Counted from the stretch's first letter, positions 20,846 through 31,900 are shown. The stretch: DNA of 64,000 bases from Bactericera cockerelli (GCA_024516035.1 CM044955.1:39443506-39507505), one strand, 5' to 3'. Notes: generated by a model not told the origin, from the sequence alone. Translations and numbers: made by a program.

Positions 20846-22137
20846 AGACCGAGGATAGAGAAGCTTGGGCATTTGAGGAATAGAGAAGCTTGGGCCAGAG
20901 CGAGGAATAGAGAGAAGCTTGGCTAGAGCGAGGGATAGAGAGAAGCTTGGGCCAGAGCGAGGGATAGAGAGAAGCTTGGGTTAGACGAGGGATAGAGAGA
21001 AGCTTGGGCCAGAGGAGCGATAGAGAGAACTTGGGCCAGAGAGAAGGCATAGAGAGAGCTTGGGCCAGAGCGAGGGATAGAGAGAAGCTTGGGCTAGAGC
21101 GAGGGATAGAGAGAAGCTTGGGCTAGAGCGAGGGATAGAGAGAAGCTTGGGCAGAGCGAGGGATAGAGAGAAGCTTGGGCAGAGCGAGGGATAGAGAGAA
21201 GCTTGGGCTAGTAGCGAGGGATAGAGAGAAGCTTGGGCCAGAGCGAGGGATAGAGAGAAGCTTGGGCTAGAGCGAGGGATAGAGAGAAGCTTGGGCTAGA
21301 GCGAGGGATAGAGAGAAGCTTGGGCTAGAGCGAGGGATAGAGAGAAGCTTGGGCCAGAGCGAGGGATAGAGAGAAGCTTGGGCTAGAGCGAGGGATAGAG
21401 AGAAGCTTGGGCTAGAGCGAGGGATAGAGAGAAGCTTGGGCCAGAGCGAGGGATAGAGAGAAGCTTGGGCTAGAGCGAGGGATAGAGAGAAGCTTGGGCT
21501 AGAGCGAGGGATAGAGAGAAGCTTGGGCTAGAGCGAGGGATAGAGAGAAGCTTGGGCCAGAGCGAGGGATAGAGAGAAGCTTGGGCTAGAGCGAGGGATA
21601 GAGAGAAGCTTGGGCTAGAGCGAGGGATAGAGAGAAGCTTGGGCTAGAGCGAGGATAGAGAGAAGCTTGGGCCAGAGCGAGGGATAGAGAGAAGCTTGGG
21701 CTAGAGCGAGGGATAGAGAGAAGCTTGGGCTAGAGCGAGGGATAGAGAGAAGCTTGGGCCAGAGCGAGGGATAGAGAGAAGCTTGGGCTAGAGCGAGGGA
21801 TAGAGAGAAGCTTGGGCTAGAGCGAGGGATAGAGAGAGAAGCTTGGGCTAGAGCGAGGGATAGAGAGAAGCTTGGGCTAGAGCGAGGGATAGAGAGAAGC
21901 TTGGGCCAGAGCGAGGGATAGAGAGAAGCTTGGGCTAGAGCGAGGGATAGAGAGAAGTGGGCTAGAGCGAGGGATAGAGAGAAGCTTGGGCCAGAGCGAG
22001 GGATAGAGAGAAGCTTGGGCTAGAGCGAGGGATAGAGAGAAGCTTGGGCTAGAGCGGGTAGGGATTGAGAGCAAAGCTTGGGCCAGAGCGAGGGATAGAG
22101 AGAAGCTTGGGCCAGAGCGAGGGATAGAGAGAAGCTT
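20846..22137. repeat. 29-bp minisatellite, about 43 copies, HindIII-periodic
   Basis: The unit begins GAGGGATAGAGAGAAGCTTG and continues GGCTAGAGC or GGCCAGAGC. It is repeated with high fidelity for about 1.3 kb, most units carrying AAGCTT. Outer units (20846-21060 and 22040-22080) are degenerate while the centre is nearly uniform, as expected from unequal exchange. ORFs in the array are by-products. Confidence 0.95.
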
Positions 22138-22715
22138 GGACTGCAGGGCGTTACTTTGTTCCTTTTCCCTTGCCCAAACAATATTGCTTACCAACAACCA
22201 CAAGTTGCTGAATAGATGTACGAGATCGTATCTGAGCGCAGCATTTTACCAGCAATTGGAGAGAAATAATCGGAACAAAAAAAGATTTTTTTACAAAAAC
22301 GAACACAATACTTCCGATTTCTAATATTAGAAATTCATCGGTAGTAAAAATAAATAGTGCTTGAGACATTATCTAGGGTAGGTACGGAGGTAGTATCTTG
22401 TATAGACTACACCAGCGCCAGTGGTTCCAGATTTAGAATTTAGAATAGTAATGGGGCTGCTTGATTGATAAAAGGAAATAAAAAACCTCTGTACTCCGCC
22501 ATCTATTCTTGACGTCACCTCTACCTCCCTAAAATAAATTACTACCGGGAAAGTTATAATAATGACCTTATTGTGACACATGAAATATAAAAACTGTAGG
22601 AGGCTCTTAATTTTTTTTTTTTTTTCAACATTTTTTTTCCAAATTATTTCCACAAATAATTTAAAACTAACTTTTTCAACTTTACCTAGGTGAATTTCGT
22701 TGTTAGTACTTTCAA
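22138..22715. other. Non-coding stretch
   Basis: Flank of the minisatellite with a T-run (22611-22625). Short overlapping ORFs on both strands, none with a recognisable domain. Confidence 0.45.
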
Positions 22716-22729
22716 TATTTAGGTACTTA

Positions 22730-22875
22730 CTTTGATCGATAAGGCGCGGACTTGTAACCTGGAGGTCGGCGGTTCAAGTCTCGGTTTCAGTGTGGATTTA
22801 TTAAAGCGAGTTTGAGAAGTTGTGATATCACCAAAGTGATTAACACAAATAGGATAACTTAATAAAATAATAACT
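22730..22875 (+). mobile_element. tRNA-derived SINE (family A) with target duplication
   Basis: Flanked by a perfect 14-bp direct repeat, TATTTAGGTACTTA, at 22716-22729 and 22876-22889. The tRNA-like head is 5' truncated and box B reads GGTTCAAGTCT. The tail has GTGATATCACCAAAGTGATT. Same family as 3338-3482. Confidence 0.9.
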
Positions 22876-23064
22876 TATTTAGGTACTTAAGAAACAATTA
22901 ATGAAATTTTTCGTAGACAATAGACGAAAATACAAGTCTATTTGAAAATATGTCAGCATGGTGTGGCAACGAAAGCTGATGAAACAGAGGATGACATGGC
23001 CCCCTCTGCCTCCACCTCCTTTGTGAGTAAATATTGTGAGGAGTATAGAAGTATATACGTAGAT

Positions 23065-23096
23065 GCGGGGGTGAGGTATTGTTACCTCACCCCCGC
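23065..23096. other. Perfect 14-bp GC-rich hairpin with TTGT loop
   Basis: GCGGGGGTGAGGTA (23065-23078) pairs fully with 23083-23096 around a TTGT loop. The stem carries the GGTGAGG motif of the neighbouring minisatellite, so it probably arose by inverted duplication of a repeat unit. Confidence 0.85.
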
Positions 23097-23114
23097 GTAT
23101 ACAGGCTCTTAATA

Positions 23115-23925
23115 GATAATAGATGTATGTGGGGGTGTGAGGAGGGTAGGTGTATGTGGAGGTGAGGGAAGTGTAGGAGTATGAGGGGGTGAGAGGAGTG
23201 TATAGGAGTATGTTGGGGTGAGAGGAGGCAGGTGTATGTGGAGGTGAGAAGAGGGTAGGTGTATGTGGAGGTGAGAGGAGGGTAGGAGTATGTGGAGGTG
23301 AGAGGAGGGTAGGAGTATGTGGAGGTGAGAGGAGGGTAGGAGTATGTGGAGGTGAGAGGAGTGTAGGAGTATGTGGAGGTGAGAGGAGGGTAGGAGTATG
23401 TGGGGGTGAGAGCAGGGCAGGTGTATGTGGAGGAGAGAGGAGGGTAGGAGTATGAGGGGGTGAGAGGAGTGTAGGAGTATGTGGAGGTGAGAGGAGGGTA
23501 GGAGTATGTGGGGGTGAGAGGAGGGTAGGAGTATGTGGGGGTGAGAGGAGGGTAGGAGTATGTGGAGGTGAGAGGAGGGTAGAAGTATGTGGCGGTGAGA
23601 GGAGTTTAGGAGTATGTGGGGGTGAGAGGAGGGTAGGAGTATGAGGGGGTGAGAGGAGTGTAGGAGTATGTGGAGGTGAGAGGAGTGTAGGAGTATGTGG
23701 AGGTGAGAGGAGGGTAGGAGTATGTGGGGGTGAGAGAAGTTTAGGAGTATGTGGGGGTGAGAGGAGGGTAGGAGTATGTGGGGGTGAGAGGAGGGTAGGT
23801 ATATGTGGAGGTGAGAGGAGGGTAGGAGTAAGTGGGGGTGAGAGGAGGACAGTTGTATTTGGAGGTGAGGGGAGAGTATGTATATTTGGGAGTGAGAGGA
23901 GAGTATGAATATGTGGAGGTGAGAG
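23115..23925. repeat. 27-bp minisatellite, about 30 copies
   Basis: The unit has the form GGAGTATGTGGAGGTGAGAG plus GAGGGTA, with variants. Because 27 is divisible by three, the - strand is open for 283 codons and reads as a nine-residue repeat like HILLPSSHP. No start context, splice site or conserved flank supports a real protein, so it is annotated as a repeat only. Confidence 0.93.
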
Positions 23926-23939
23926 GGTACATGGGGTAT

Positions 23940-25492
23940 CAACAAGTGTAGTATCATCAATCTCTCTTCCGCTCTTCCTTGTCCTGAAATTAGATATATT
24001 ATCCTCTTTCTTTTGCTTTAAATGGCATTCGGTTTGATTGTCTCTAAACTCATGTGATGGTTGTAGTAATTATTCTCAACTTCCTGCATATGATTTTAAT
24101 TTTAATATTCTTTGTTGCTATAATATTCTTTGTTGGTCTTCTTCTACTGCCTTCATTTTGCCTTTCGATATCTTCTCCAATTTTCTTGGGGTCGGCATTG
24201 TTCAATTTCTTCCTTGTTGGTGAGATTATCATAATTATCATCTTGATATCGTGTTGACATTATTTTGTGTATTTGGAAATATTGTTAATGAATTTAAATG
24301 AGAATACGATATGTTGCAAATTTCATTGCTCAAGAGTTTCGTAATTATTAGAAACCCAAAAATAGAATGTCCCAAACACCTTTTTCAGTTTTTAAATTGA
24401 AACCTTAATCACATAATTATTTATAACTATCGAATGAACATTAGTGTCCAATGTTCGTGGTTTTACTTTCAAGTATTTCAGTAGTTACATTTTTAACAGA
24501 AACGTTGGTATTTGAAATTTTTCAGTGACATTTAAGCCAGCTGACCAACAATTCAATTTTTGTTGAATTAATTATTTTGTGTAAAATTGTAACCTCCAGG
24601 CCTGTAACCGCAGATTTTTCAATGTTTTTGAATATTGTGGTGCAAATCCTAGAATGGGCGGGTATAATGTCACATAATATTTATGTCTAACTATTTTTCA
24701 ACTCTTTTTTCATCGAGCCTAGATTTTGATAAGTTAGTACAAAACCAGATACCAGAGTAAAGCTCTTTTTTACCTGCAAGGTAATAAAGTATTGTACTTT
24801 ATTGAAAATATTGTACTCGGTTGTCAGCATTTTCAAATTGAGCTGATCACCTACAGTTTTTCATGATTTCTAGACGAATTTTGTGTCTATGTGTGTGTAG
24901 GAAGTATATACAATCGATACAAGTTTTTTCTAGTGAGGTTTGGAGAAAGATTCAGACTATACAATACATATACTCACTAGTGTCGCTACTCAGACTGAGT
25001 GAGGTGAGTGCAACCAGGTAACATCCCGCGTCGTAAAATTACCATAGAAATTGAAATTGACCTATCTGGAAAGAATAATAATTATCAGATAGAGATTTAA
25101 AAGGGCTGAATTATAATTTAAGTATCGGTAGATTTCTGGTGGCTGAAACTTAATATATAGGTTGACTCTATATCGCAGATGTGCAATAAGAAAGGAATTC
25201 ATTATATTCCAACTGGGGCGCCAGCCACGGTCCTATAAATGGGCGAGTCCTATAAATTTCGGATGGGCTACACAATTTTTTTATACGTCATTCGACCTCA
25301 ATGACATTAATTCTCGAAATTTGAAGTGACGCCCTATCCATTCATAGCAAAAAAGTTTTAGGCAAGGGTCTAAGCTTTCATTTGACATATCCATTATCCA
25401 TCGCAAAATTCTGATTAGTCGTTCTTTAGCTACGCCGGGTAAGGACAATAAATGGATGGGTGACACAATTTTTCTAACATTTTTACATTTCT
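23940..25492. other. Long non-coding stretch
   Basis: AT-rich DNA. Around 24183-24215 TTGGGGTCGGCATTGTTCAA matches the 3' end of an inverted SINE B (compare 38752). ORFs at 24038-24257 overlap on both strands and are judged chance. Nothing else recognised. Confidence 0.5.
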
Positions 25493-25493
25493 G

Positions 25494-25605
25494 TGGTGTG
25501 TGTGTGTGTTTGTGTGTGGTGTGAGTGTGTGGTGTGTGATTTGTGTGTAGTGTGTGTGGTGGTGATGTGGTGTGGTGTGGTGTGGTGTGGTGTGATGTGG
25601 TGTGG

Positions 25606-25671
<66 letters not shown>
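25494..25671. repeat. (GT)n microsatellite
   Basis: GTGT-rich tract with an internal TGTGG sub-array (about 25558-25605). All ORFs here (threonine/histidine-rich on the - strand, cysteine/valine-rich on the +) are translations of the simple repeat. Confidence 0.95.
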
Positions 25672-25673
<2 letters not shown>

Positions 25674-25817
25674 TGGGCTGGCAAAGCGGCAGGTGTAACC
25701 CGCTAGTATAATCATATGCATGTTTAAAGCACAGTTCTACAATAGCATCAAAAGGATGCAAAAAGTAGTCATAACTATGGAGAACAATCAAGATAAAACG
25801 GAATAGAGTGATAAAAG

Positions 25818-25853
25818 TGGAGAGAGGGAGAGAGAGAGGGAGAGAGGGAGAGA

Positions 25854-25902
<49 letters not shown>
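25818..25902. repeat. (GA)n microsatellite
   Basis: GAGAGGGAGAGAG grading into a pure GA run of about 40 bp. The leucine/serine-rich - strand ORF over it is an artefact. Confidence 0.95.
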
Positions 25903-25905
<3 letters not shown>

Positions 25906-26221
25906 CAAGAGCTGGCTGCTGGAGAATATTAAAAAATACATTTTTTATGAATAATTATTATTCCTGAAGGACTTTTTAAAAGGATCGTCACATCTGTTAG
26001 AAAAGAGTTGAGTTGTTTGAAAAAATAAGTTAATTTACATAAAGAAAAGTAGGTGAAAATTATTTACGATTTTTCTACGTGATTCTTGACAGTTAATTCA
26101 AGTATTTCATGGGCTCGAGATCGATAAGATCCACCGGGGCAAGAATGAAATAAAATAAAAATAACACGTCACTGATATGCTATTATAATAATTTATCTTC
26201 CGTTCTTTAAAAAAGAGATGA

Positions 26222-26494
26222 GTTTCACAGCCTTTTTTATTTCGTAGCCATGAGACAGGAGCTACGCTTGTGATCTTTATTGTAGCTTGTCCATCCCGTA
26301 GTAAAACTCCTCTCGGAGGGGCGAGAAGTGACACAATACTTCCCATTTAGGTCCTGGGTCAACACGAGTGCACCGGAAGGTATGCCTTATAAAATTTAGA
26401 TTACATTTTTTTTTGTCAGCTTGGGGGATCGAACTCGGGACCGCATGGCAAGTAAGTGTTTAACCGAGCTAATCACGCGCTCAAGTGGTTAAGC
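26222..26494 (-). mobile_element. tRNA-derived SINE (family E)
   Basis: The complement begins with a tRNA-like head (TTGAGCGCGTGATTAGC, box B GAGTTCGATCCCC) and ends near TTTCACAGCC at 26222. It matches the split copy at 3131-3600. The hAT element at 26495 is inserted at the edge of the head. Confidence 0.75.
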
Positions 26495-26660
26495 CAGAGA
26501 TTCTCAACCAGTGTGCCGCGGCACACTGGTGTGCCGCGAGCTTCTTTTAGGTGTGCCGCGAGATTTTGATGAAAAAAAAAGAGAGATAATAATATGACTA
26601 AATTAGCAGACAATATAACTAATTAAAAAAGAAAAAAAAATCTGGTGTAAACATCACACG

Positions 26661-27127
26661 ACTTTCCTTATCATTTTAGGAATGGGAACAGGACCAAAAG
26701 CCACTGGTGACTCAAAGGTAACAGTCAGCTAAAAATTAAAGCCAAATTCGTAATCAGCACCTCAAAATCATTGGATTTGATATGTCACAATCCCCATCTA
26801 GGATGAATAATAAAAAAGTTAGTCTGAGCGGGTCCCCCCCAAAATACCGGTAAATTGGGGCCGAGGTCCAAAAAGTTCAAGATATCAAAAAAATGATAAG
26901 AAGAGACCCCTATTATTTTTTTAATCTAAGAAAATGTTGTTCTGTAACTTTTTTTGTATCTTTAACCAATTCATAGAAGCGGCGCTTGCGGCCAATATTT
27001 GCGGCCCTGAGGCCGCATTTTGCGGCCGATTTCAACCAAAAGTTTCGTGGTTCGTCTGGTGTATAAAATTGATTTGCATACCAAATTTCAAGTCTCTAGC
27101 TCTTACCGTTCTTGAGATATCCTGTTC

Positions 27128-27185
<58 letters not shown>

Positions 27186-27314
27186 GCACGGACCAATGGC
27201 TAAAAACAACTTTTTTGGTATCCTGAGGCTATGATTCGTCCAGAAATGTGAAAAACTGGGTAGGTCAAATTTTCGACGAATACAATACTTTCCTTATTAT
27301 AGGATAAGGAAAGT
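26661..27314. mobile_element. Possible nested element with ACTTTCCTTATC ends
   Basis: ACTTTCCTTATC at 26661-26672 and its complement at 27303-27314 face each other inside the hAT element. The interior contains a (GACA)n tract and no ORF. No target duplication was seen, so this is tentative. Confidence 0.45.
27127..27186. repeat. (GACA)n microsatellite
   Basis: About fourteen GACA units in the interior of the nested element. The + strand ORF reading through it gives a TDRQ repeat and is not a gene. Confidence 0.95.
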
Positions 27315-27457
27315 AAAAAAATTAAACAAAGCAATGAACTTGGTGTTCTGATCATAAATCATAGATAGGTACCTAGGTCAATGCAAAGAAGAGGAAATGT
27401 CAATTCAATACTATTAGCGCATTCTATGCGCAAGAGCTCCAAGGTGAAGGGATTGAT

Positions 27458-27754
27458 TTGAAAAATGATCGAACTCTCAAGTTAAAATTTGGAGAAATGT
27501 CTTTGAATTCGTTTTGGGTATCCATTCAAAGAGAATACCCACTTTTGTCAAAAGAGGCAATTCGAGTGCTTCTACAATTTTCAACTTCGTGGCTTTGTGA
27601 GCACGGGTTTTCTGCTTTGACAAATATTAAAACCAAGAGACGTCAGAAAATGCTATCTTCTACTCTTGAAGATAATATGAGGATTTGTCTTTCCAGTTTT
27701 CCACCTCGCATATCTGAACTATGTAAGACACATCAGGCACAAATATCACACTAG
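27458..27754 (+). pseudogene. C-terminal fragment of a hAT transposase
   Basis: The 98-codon ORF contains FWVSIQREYPLLSKEA, STSWLCEHGFSALTNIKTKR and ICLSSFPPRISELC, the conserved hAT C-terminal dimerisation region as found in ZBED5/SCAND3-type domesticated relatives and Buster/Charlie transposases. The BED finger and the catalytic DDE portions, normally several hundred residues upstream, are absent. It lies inside the hAT element's inverted repeats and reads in the + direction. It would not be an active transposase alone; whether the fragment is expressed cannot be told. Confidence 0.88.
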
Positions 27755-27845
27755 CTAGCTCACTTGATTGTAATTTTCGTCTATTTCAGAAATGAATAAA
27801 TAAGTACCAACATTGAAATCCCTGCATGTTTTTTTTTTCTCTTAC

Positions 27846-27863
27846 GGGGGGGGGGGGGGGGGG
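27846..27863. repeat. Homopolymer G run
   Basis: About 18 consecutive G in an otherwise AT-rich stretch, next to the hAT right end. It could be a length-variable or sequencing-prone site. Confidence 0.9.
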
Positions 27864-28609
27864 TGTGCCGCAAAATAAGTAACTTCAACCGGAGTGTGCC
27901 GCGATGGCAAAAAGGTTGAGAACCACTGGGTTAAGCACTCGCTTGCCACTCGCGAAATGTTTAAAATAGCTTTTGTTAGTTCCTTCCATACCAGTATCGT
28001 TGGAGATTAATATTAATAACTTTTTTTAGTCCATTCCAATGTACTCCTGGATATACTACTTTCCCAGAAGCAAAAGAGCACCAAACTGATGGAAATTCAA
28101 TTTACAAAATCTACTGTTAAGAAAAGTCTTCAATGAACAGTTGGTTAAAAAGTTAACATTTTTCATTATCTGAAAATCCACAGGAGTGCTAAACTTTGTG
28201 AATCAGATAGATATTTTTTTTTTAATCGGATTGAATTTGAAATAAAAAGAACTTTTCAAATTAAAAACAATAAACATTTGTTTTTAAGTCACTTTTCCTG
28301 TATAAACTGAAATCATAATGACATTAAAGTTGGTTACTTTTGTTATCTGTTTAGTTTAAAACTGTAACATTATAATTTATTGTACGAGTGACTTGAATGA
28401 TTGATTGTTTGATGAAAACTTGAATGTACAATTTGAATCGAATTGGTCAGCTTTTTGCCTTTCTTTCTTTCACTTTTTGAACATGCTAAAAAACGTTTGA
28501 GTTGAATCTTGCAGGCTTTTGGGGAGACTTGAAAAAATTGTATAAGGCATCTGGTCTGAAAGTGTAGAGTTTGTAATAGAATTAGTCTGAATGTTAATTT
28601 TTTTCAAGT

Positions 28610-28760
28610 GCACTGGTATTGAAGTGGTTAACGCGCTATTCTAGTAATCCAGGTAGTGTATAGATCAGCTGGTTCGAATCCCACCCAGTGCATGAATTTT
28701 TCCTCATTCATTTGAGTTTGTGACCACATAATTATAAAAACTGAGGATTAATTAGTTGGT
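28610..28760 (+). mobile_element. tRNA-derived SINE (family D)
   Basis: tRNA-like head with AGTGGTTAACGCGCTATTCT (box A region) and box B GGTTCGAATCC, then TCCTCATTCATTTGAGTTTGTGACCACAT. Related to the family D copies at 41175 and 61425, which share a ...GGATTTTGACTACAT-type body. Confidence 0.65.
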
Positions 28761-29001
28761 ATAAAATGCTTTGAGCAAATTATTATTATTCTAATGTTTT
28801 TATTTGTACAACTAGACATTTAAATAAATTGTATTAGGTATGGAATAAAATAAAATTCAAGAGTTTTACGGGATCCATCGGGAAGTTTTATACAAAGGTG
28901 AAAAAAAACTTTCCCAATTTTTTTAAAGACGGAGTTTTGGGTTGAATGGTAGAGATTGCCTTGGGTGATAATCTCCCCCATTGTGTGCTATCATCAATGA
29001 A

Positions 29002-29315
29002 TCAATATAGGAAGTTATCTATTTCTAAATGCGTATTACCTGTTGCTTGGACTTCAACTGTCGGCTTCACAGCAATACTTTCTTGGACCACGCTATTCAT
29101 ACCCGAGCATACAAGGGATTTGTTGCCAAACTTTTTACAGCAGGAACAAAGATGAGTGAGGCATTGCTGACACCTGTCCTCCTGGTAGTTCTGCGCTGAG
29201 AGGCATCTCTGTAGGTCACAGACTTGTCGCTTGCAAGGATCAATGCGAGGAGTTTCAGGCTGTTTGCGTCGCTTCAAGCTCATTGGGTCATCGAAGTAGC
29301 TGCTCAGCATTTTGC
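29002..29315 (-). CDS. CMC4: CMC4-like CX9C mitochondrial intermembrane-space protein
   Basis: The last coding exon, ending at the stop on 29002. The acceptor at 29316-29317 is preceded by a good pyrimidine tract (CTATCTTCTTCCTTCATAG). Met codons follow at 29310 (102 residues) and 29283 (93 residues); which is used is unresolved, and a 5' exon may be non-coding. The core RIDPCKRQVCDLQRCL, then EDRCQQCLTHLCSCC with C-x9-C, then SLVCSG matches the CMC4 (MTCP1NB/p8) family, small twin-cysteine proteins imported into the mitochondrial intermembrane space and folded by the MIA40 pathway. The query has two extra cysteines and an N-terminal extension relative to the roughly 68-residue human protein. 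It lies antisense to the DIP gene. A TTTATT on the + strand at 28798-28803 could be its poly(A) signal. Confidence 0.85.
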
Positions 29316-30459
29316 CTATGAAGGAAGAAGATAGGGATGAGACAATCATAAGTGTACAACACACAGTTGATTAACGAATTCAGTTCAAAGTAAGGTAATT
29401 ACTTTAATTATCAGTTGAAGTTTCATTCACATTGTAATTTTATACTTGAATTATCATCTATAAGAACTCGTAGATTTTTTTTATTGAAGAAATGACCATT
29501 TGAATAAAACAAATCCTACATCTGGCATCAAGAAATTCTCAACAATTTAAGGGCAAAATCCCTAGACGAATTTGATAACTTAAGTTATTTTTTAGTGTCG
29601 GTTTTCCCTATCTTACACAGTATGCAATCCTTGACTTAGCGCCACAGAGGTATTCCAAAAACTTCTATTAATTTCACCCTAAAAATTGTTTCTACTGAAA
29701 TCACAAAATGTATCTATTAATTAAATAATAGTTTTTTTTTTATTAATTACAAATATTTTTAATTCAAAGTTGGTGTAAATACCTGTGGTAGCTTGTTGGT
29801 TGGTATAATAAGGTGTAGTATAAGTTTAATAATTTAGAATTTTAAATTGGATAGTGTGTTGTAGTGTGTTATAGAGTGACTCGTAGTTACTGCAATGGTT
29901 GTGTTGTAGATGTATAATAAATGGGTGTGAGAACTGTGACTTGTATTAGGTGCTTGAACATTTATGAGAGTCAATTTTGGAATACTTCATTTTAAAGTTG
30001 TTGGCCACGCTCTCTTGCTTTAACTAACCTTATAAACTGGTGTGAAGTCACACGACTTTTCTCATCCCCGTAGAACCTGTCAAAGTCTTCAACTGGTGAT
30101 ATACTTACGCATTTGATACGTAAAAAGTAGTTGAATGAATGGTAAAGGAGGGTCAATGCACATATATTTTTCATAAGCGCTATCAGTTTAGCGTCCGATG
30201 CGACAAAAGTGATTGAATTCCGATACAGGATACAGGTGACTCGAATATATCAATAGAGAAAAATTACTAGTTGTCATAATTATTCTTATCCAGCACTTAA
30301 AATCATCATTGATCATATCAAGCATATTAAATACATTAATACCAACCTAAAAGGAATAATGAGCCCATCTCTTATTTCTCATCAATGATTTGTTTACAAA
30401 AAATAGGCCGTAAGAGAAAAAGATTTTTCTTTAGAGAATTCATAACAGAATATAATTTA
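29316..30459. other. Probable 5' region of the CMC4-like gene
   Basis: AT-rich. A possible - strand donor (CCACAG|GTATTT, exon edge 29783) could join a 5' UTR exon to the acceptor at 29316. The - strand ORF at 29992-30174 resembles no family I know. No promoter motif is convincing. Confidence 0.3.
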
Positions 30460-30952
30460 ATCCCCCAAAAAACACTACGTGTAAAAATAGTCGTCAAGTG
30501 TTGGAATGACTAAAAAGAACTGATATCAAAAACGTCAATTTTCTATGTTTGAAGGAATTATTTTAATTCCTTGATAATTCAACCAAAATAATAGCCTCAC
30601 AACAACAATACACCTTTGAGCAAACTTCGATTTGGTATTTTGAGAATTTAACCAAAAAATAGCCACACAACAAAACAATGCTCTTGTAAGAATAATGTTG
30701 CATAATTACAGAACCATTGTTCTTACAAGAGCATTGTTTTGTTGTGTGGCTATTTTTTGGTTAAATTCTCAAAATACCAAATCGAAGTTTGCTCAAAGGT
30801 GTATTGTTGTTGTGAGGCTATTATTTTGGTTGAATTATCAAGGAATTAAAATAATTCCTTCAAACATAGAAAATTGACGTTTTTGATATCAGTTCTTTTT
30901 AGTCATTCCAACACTTGACGACTATTTTTACACGTAGTGTTTTTTGGGGGAT
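30460..30952. mobile_element. Large palindromic (foldback) element, copy 2
   Basis: Arms 30460-30694 and 30716-30952 are near-perfect inverted copies with a 21-bp spacer. The ends ATCCCCCAAAAAACACTACG and complement, and the outer 100 bp, match copy 1 at 8574-8998. The inner arm sequence differs and includes AACCAAAAAATAGCCACACA. No ORF of significance. Confidence 0.9.
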
Positions 30953-31058
30953 ATCACTACTTTTTGATTTAATTGATTTTCCTCTGGTAGATGAAAGAAA
31001 ATCTAATCAACAGATAATATCGAAACAATTAAGTACCTCTCTCTGCTGTACCCAGTTC

Positions 31059-31539
31059 TAGAGATGGGTATTTGGGTAATATTGTAATTGTAATACCGAG
31101 TATTTCATGGAACCGGTACCCGGTATCGTACCCGGCCTCAGTGTGTAATACCAAGTATTTAATAGAACCGGTACCCGGCTACTACGTACGATATGTCGGT
31201 ACTCGGTCCCGGTGTATAATACCGAGTATTTCATAAAACCGGTACCCAGTACGGTACGCGGATCGGGTGTGTTATACCGACTACTGAGTATTTCATAGAA
31301 TCGGTACCCGGTTCCGGTACTCAATATACGAGTATAATAATCGGTTCTTGTACCATTGTAAGTGATTGTACCATTATGATACGAATCACGCACTACGCAT
31401 TAAAGAAAAACAAAGCTTTCGAGAATACAATTATTTTTTTCATGTAATTGATTACTCTATAAATAAGAACCAGTACCTACTAATTACTCTCAAGAACCGG
31501 TACTTTTTTGAGTAAAGTAATTACTCGTACCCATCTCTA
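31059..31539. repeat. GTACC-rich repeat block with 12-bp inverted ends
   Basis: TAGAGATGGGTA at 31059-31070 and its exact complement at 31528-31539 bound a block of degenerate repeats of the form GAACCGGTACCCGGTA. The end sequence is of hAT type, but the adjacent 8-mers differ (CCCAGTTC and CAATAAGT), so no target duplication. It matches 9732-10085, including upstream CTCTCTGCTGTACCCAGTTC. Confidence 0.75.
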
Positions 31540-31900
31540 CAATAAGTACATTAGGTAATGATCGACTCTCGCCTGAGGGCTATTTTTTTATTTATATTTA
31601 TATTATACAGGGCATACATAAAGTCTCACCCAGGCCTGGGTTTCTCAAAAACGACTCAAAATATCAAAAACGCAAAAACCCGTATTCATTTATGTTTAAG
31701 AGGATTAATTTTCAGCCAAAAATAAAATTTGCCTACACGGCCCCAGTCAGGCTGGACAATGGACATGGACCAACTTTAAAATCTTAAATAAAATGATATG
31801 TCTTGTGACTTACTGTTTTAAAGGTCTCATTGAGAGAATTTCATTACATTAAATTTCAGTGAATTATACAACTTGCCGTTCATGAGATATTTTTTTAAGA

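Larger units (their letters stand above)
26495..27928 (+). mobile_element. Deleted hAT transposon (Buster/Charlie-like) with 8-bp target duplication
   Basis: Left end CAGAGATTCTCAACCA and right end GGTTGAGAACCACTG form the CAGxGxTTCTCAACC-type inverted repeat of hAT elements. The flanks are a perfect 8-bp duplication, GGTTAAGC, at 26487-26494 and 27929-27936. A repeated GTGTGCCGCG motif lies near both ends. Only the C-terminal piece of a transposase remains (27458-27754), so the element is non-autonomous. A second inverted pair based on ACTTTCCTTATC (26661 and about 27303-27314) suggests another insertion inside it. Confidence 0.92.

Noticed and set aside
20846..23925. CRISPR-like array
   Set aside because: Uninterrupted head-to-tail units with no spacers, in a eukaryotic genome.
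23109..23960. 283-codon - strand ORF as a repetitive protein gene
   Set aside because: Entirely a 27-bp minisatellite; no splice sites, promoter or conserved flank.
25281..25941. ORFs across the GT and GA tracts
   Set aside because: Translations of simple repeats.
29992..30174. 60-codon - strand ORF as a second exon or cistron of the CMC4-like gene
   Set aside because: No recognised homology and no convincing donor to the acceptor at 29316.
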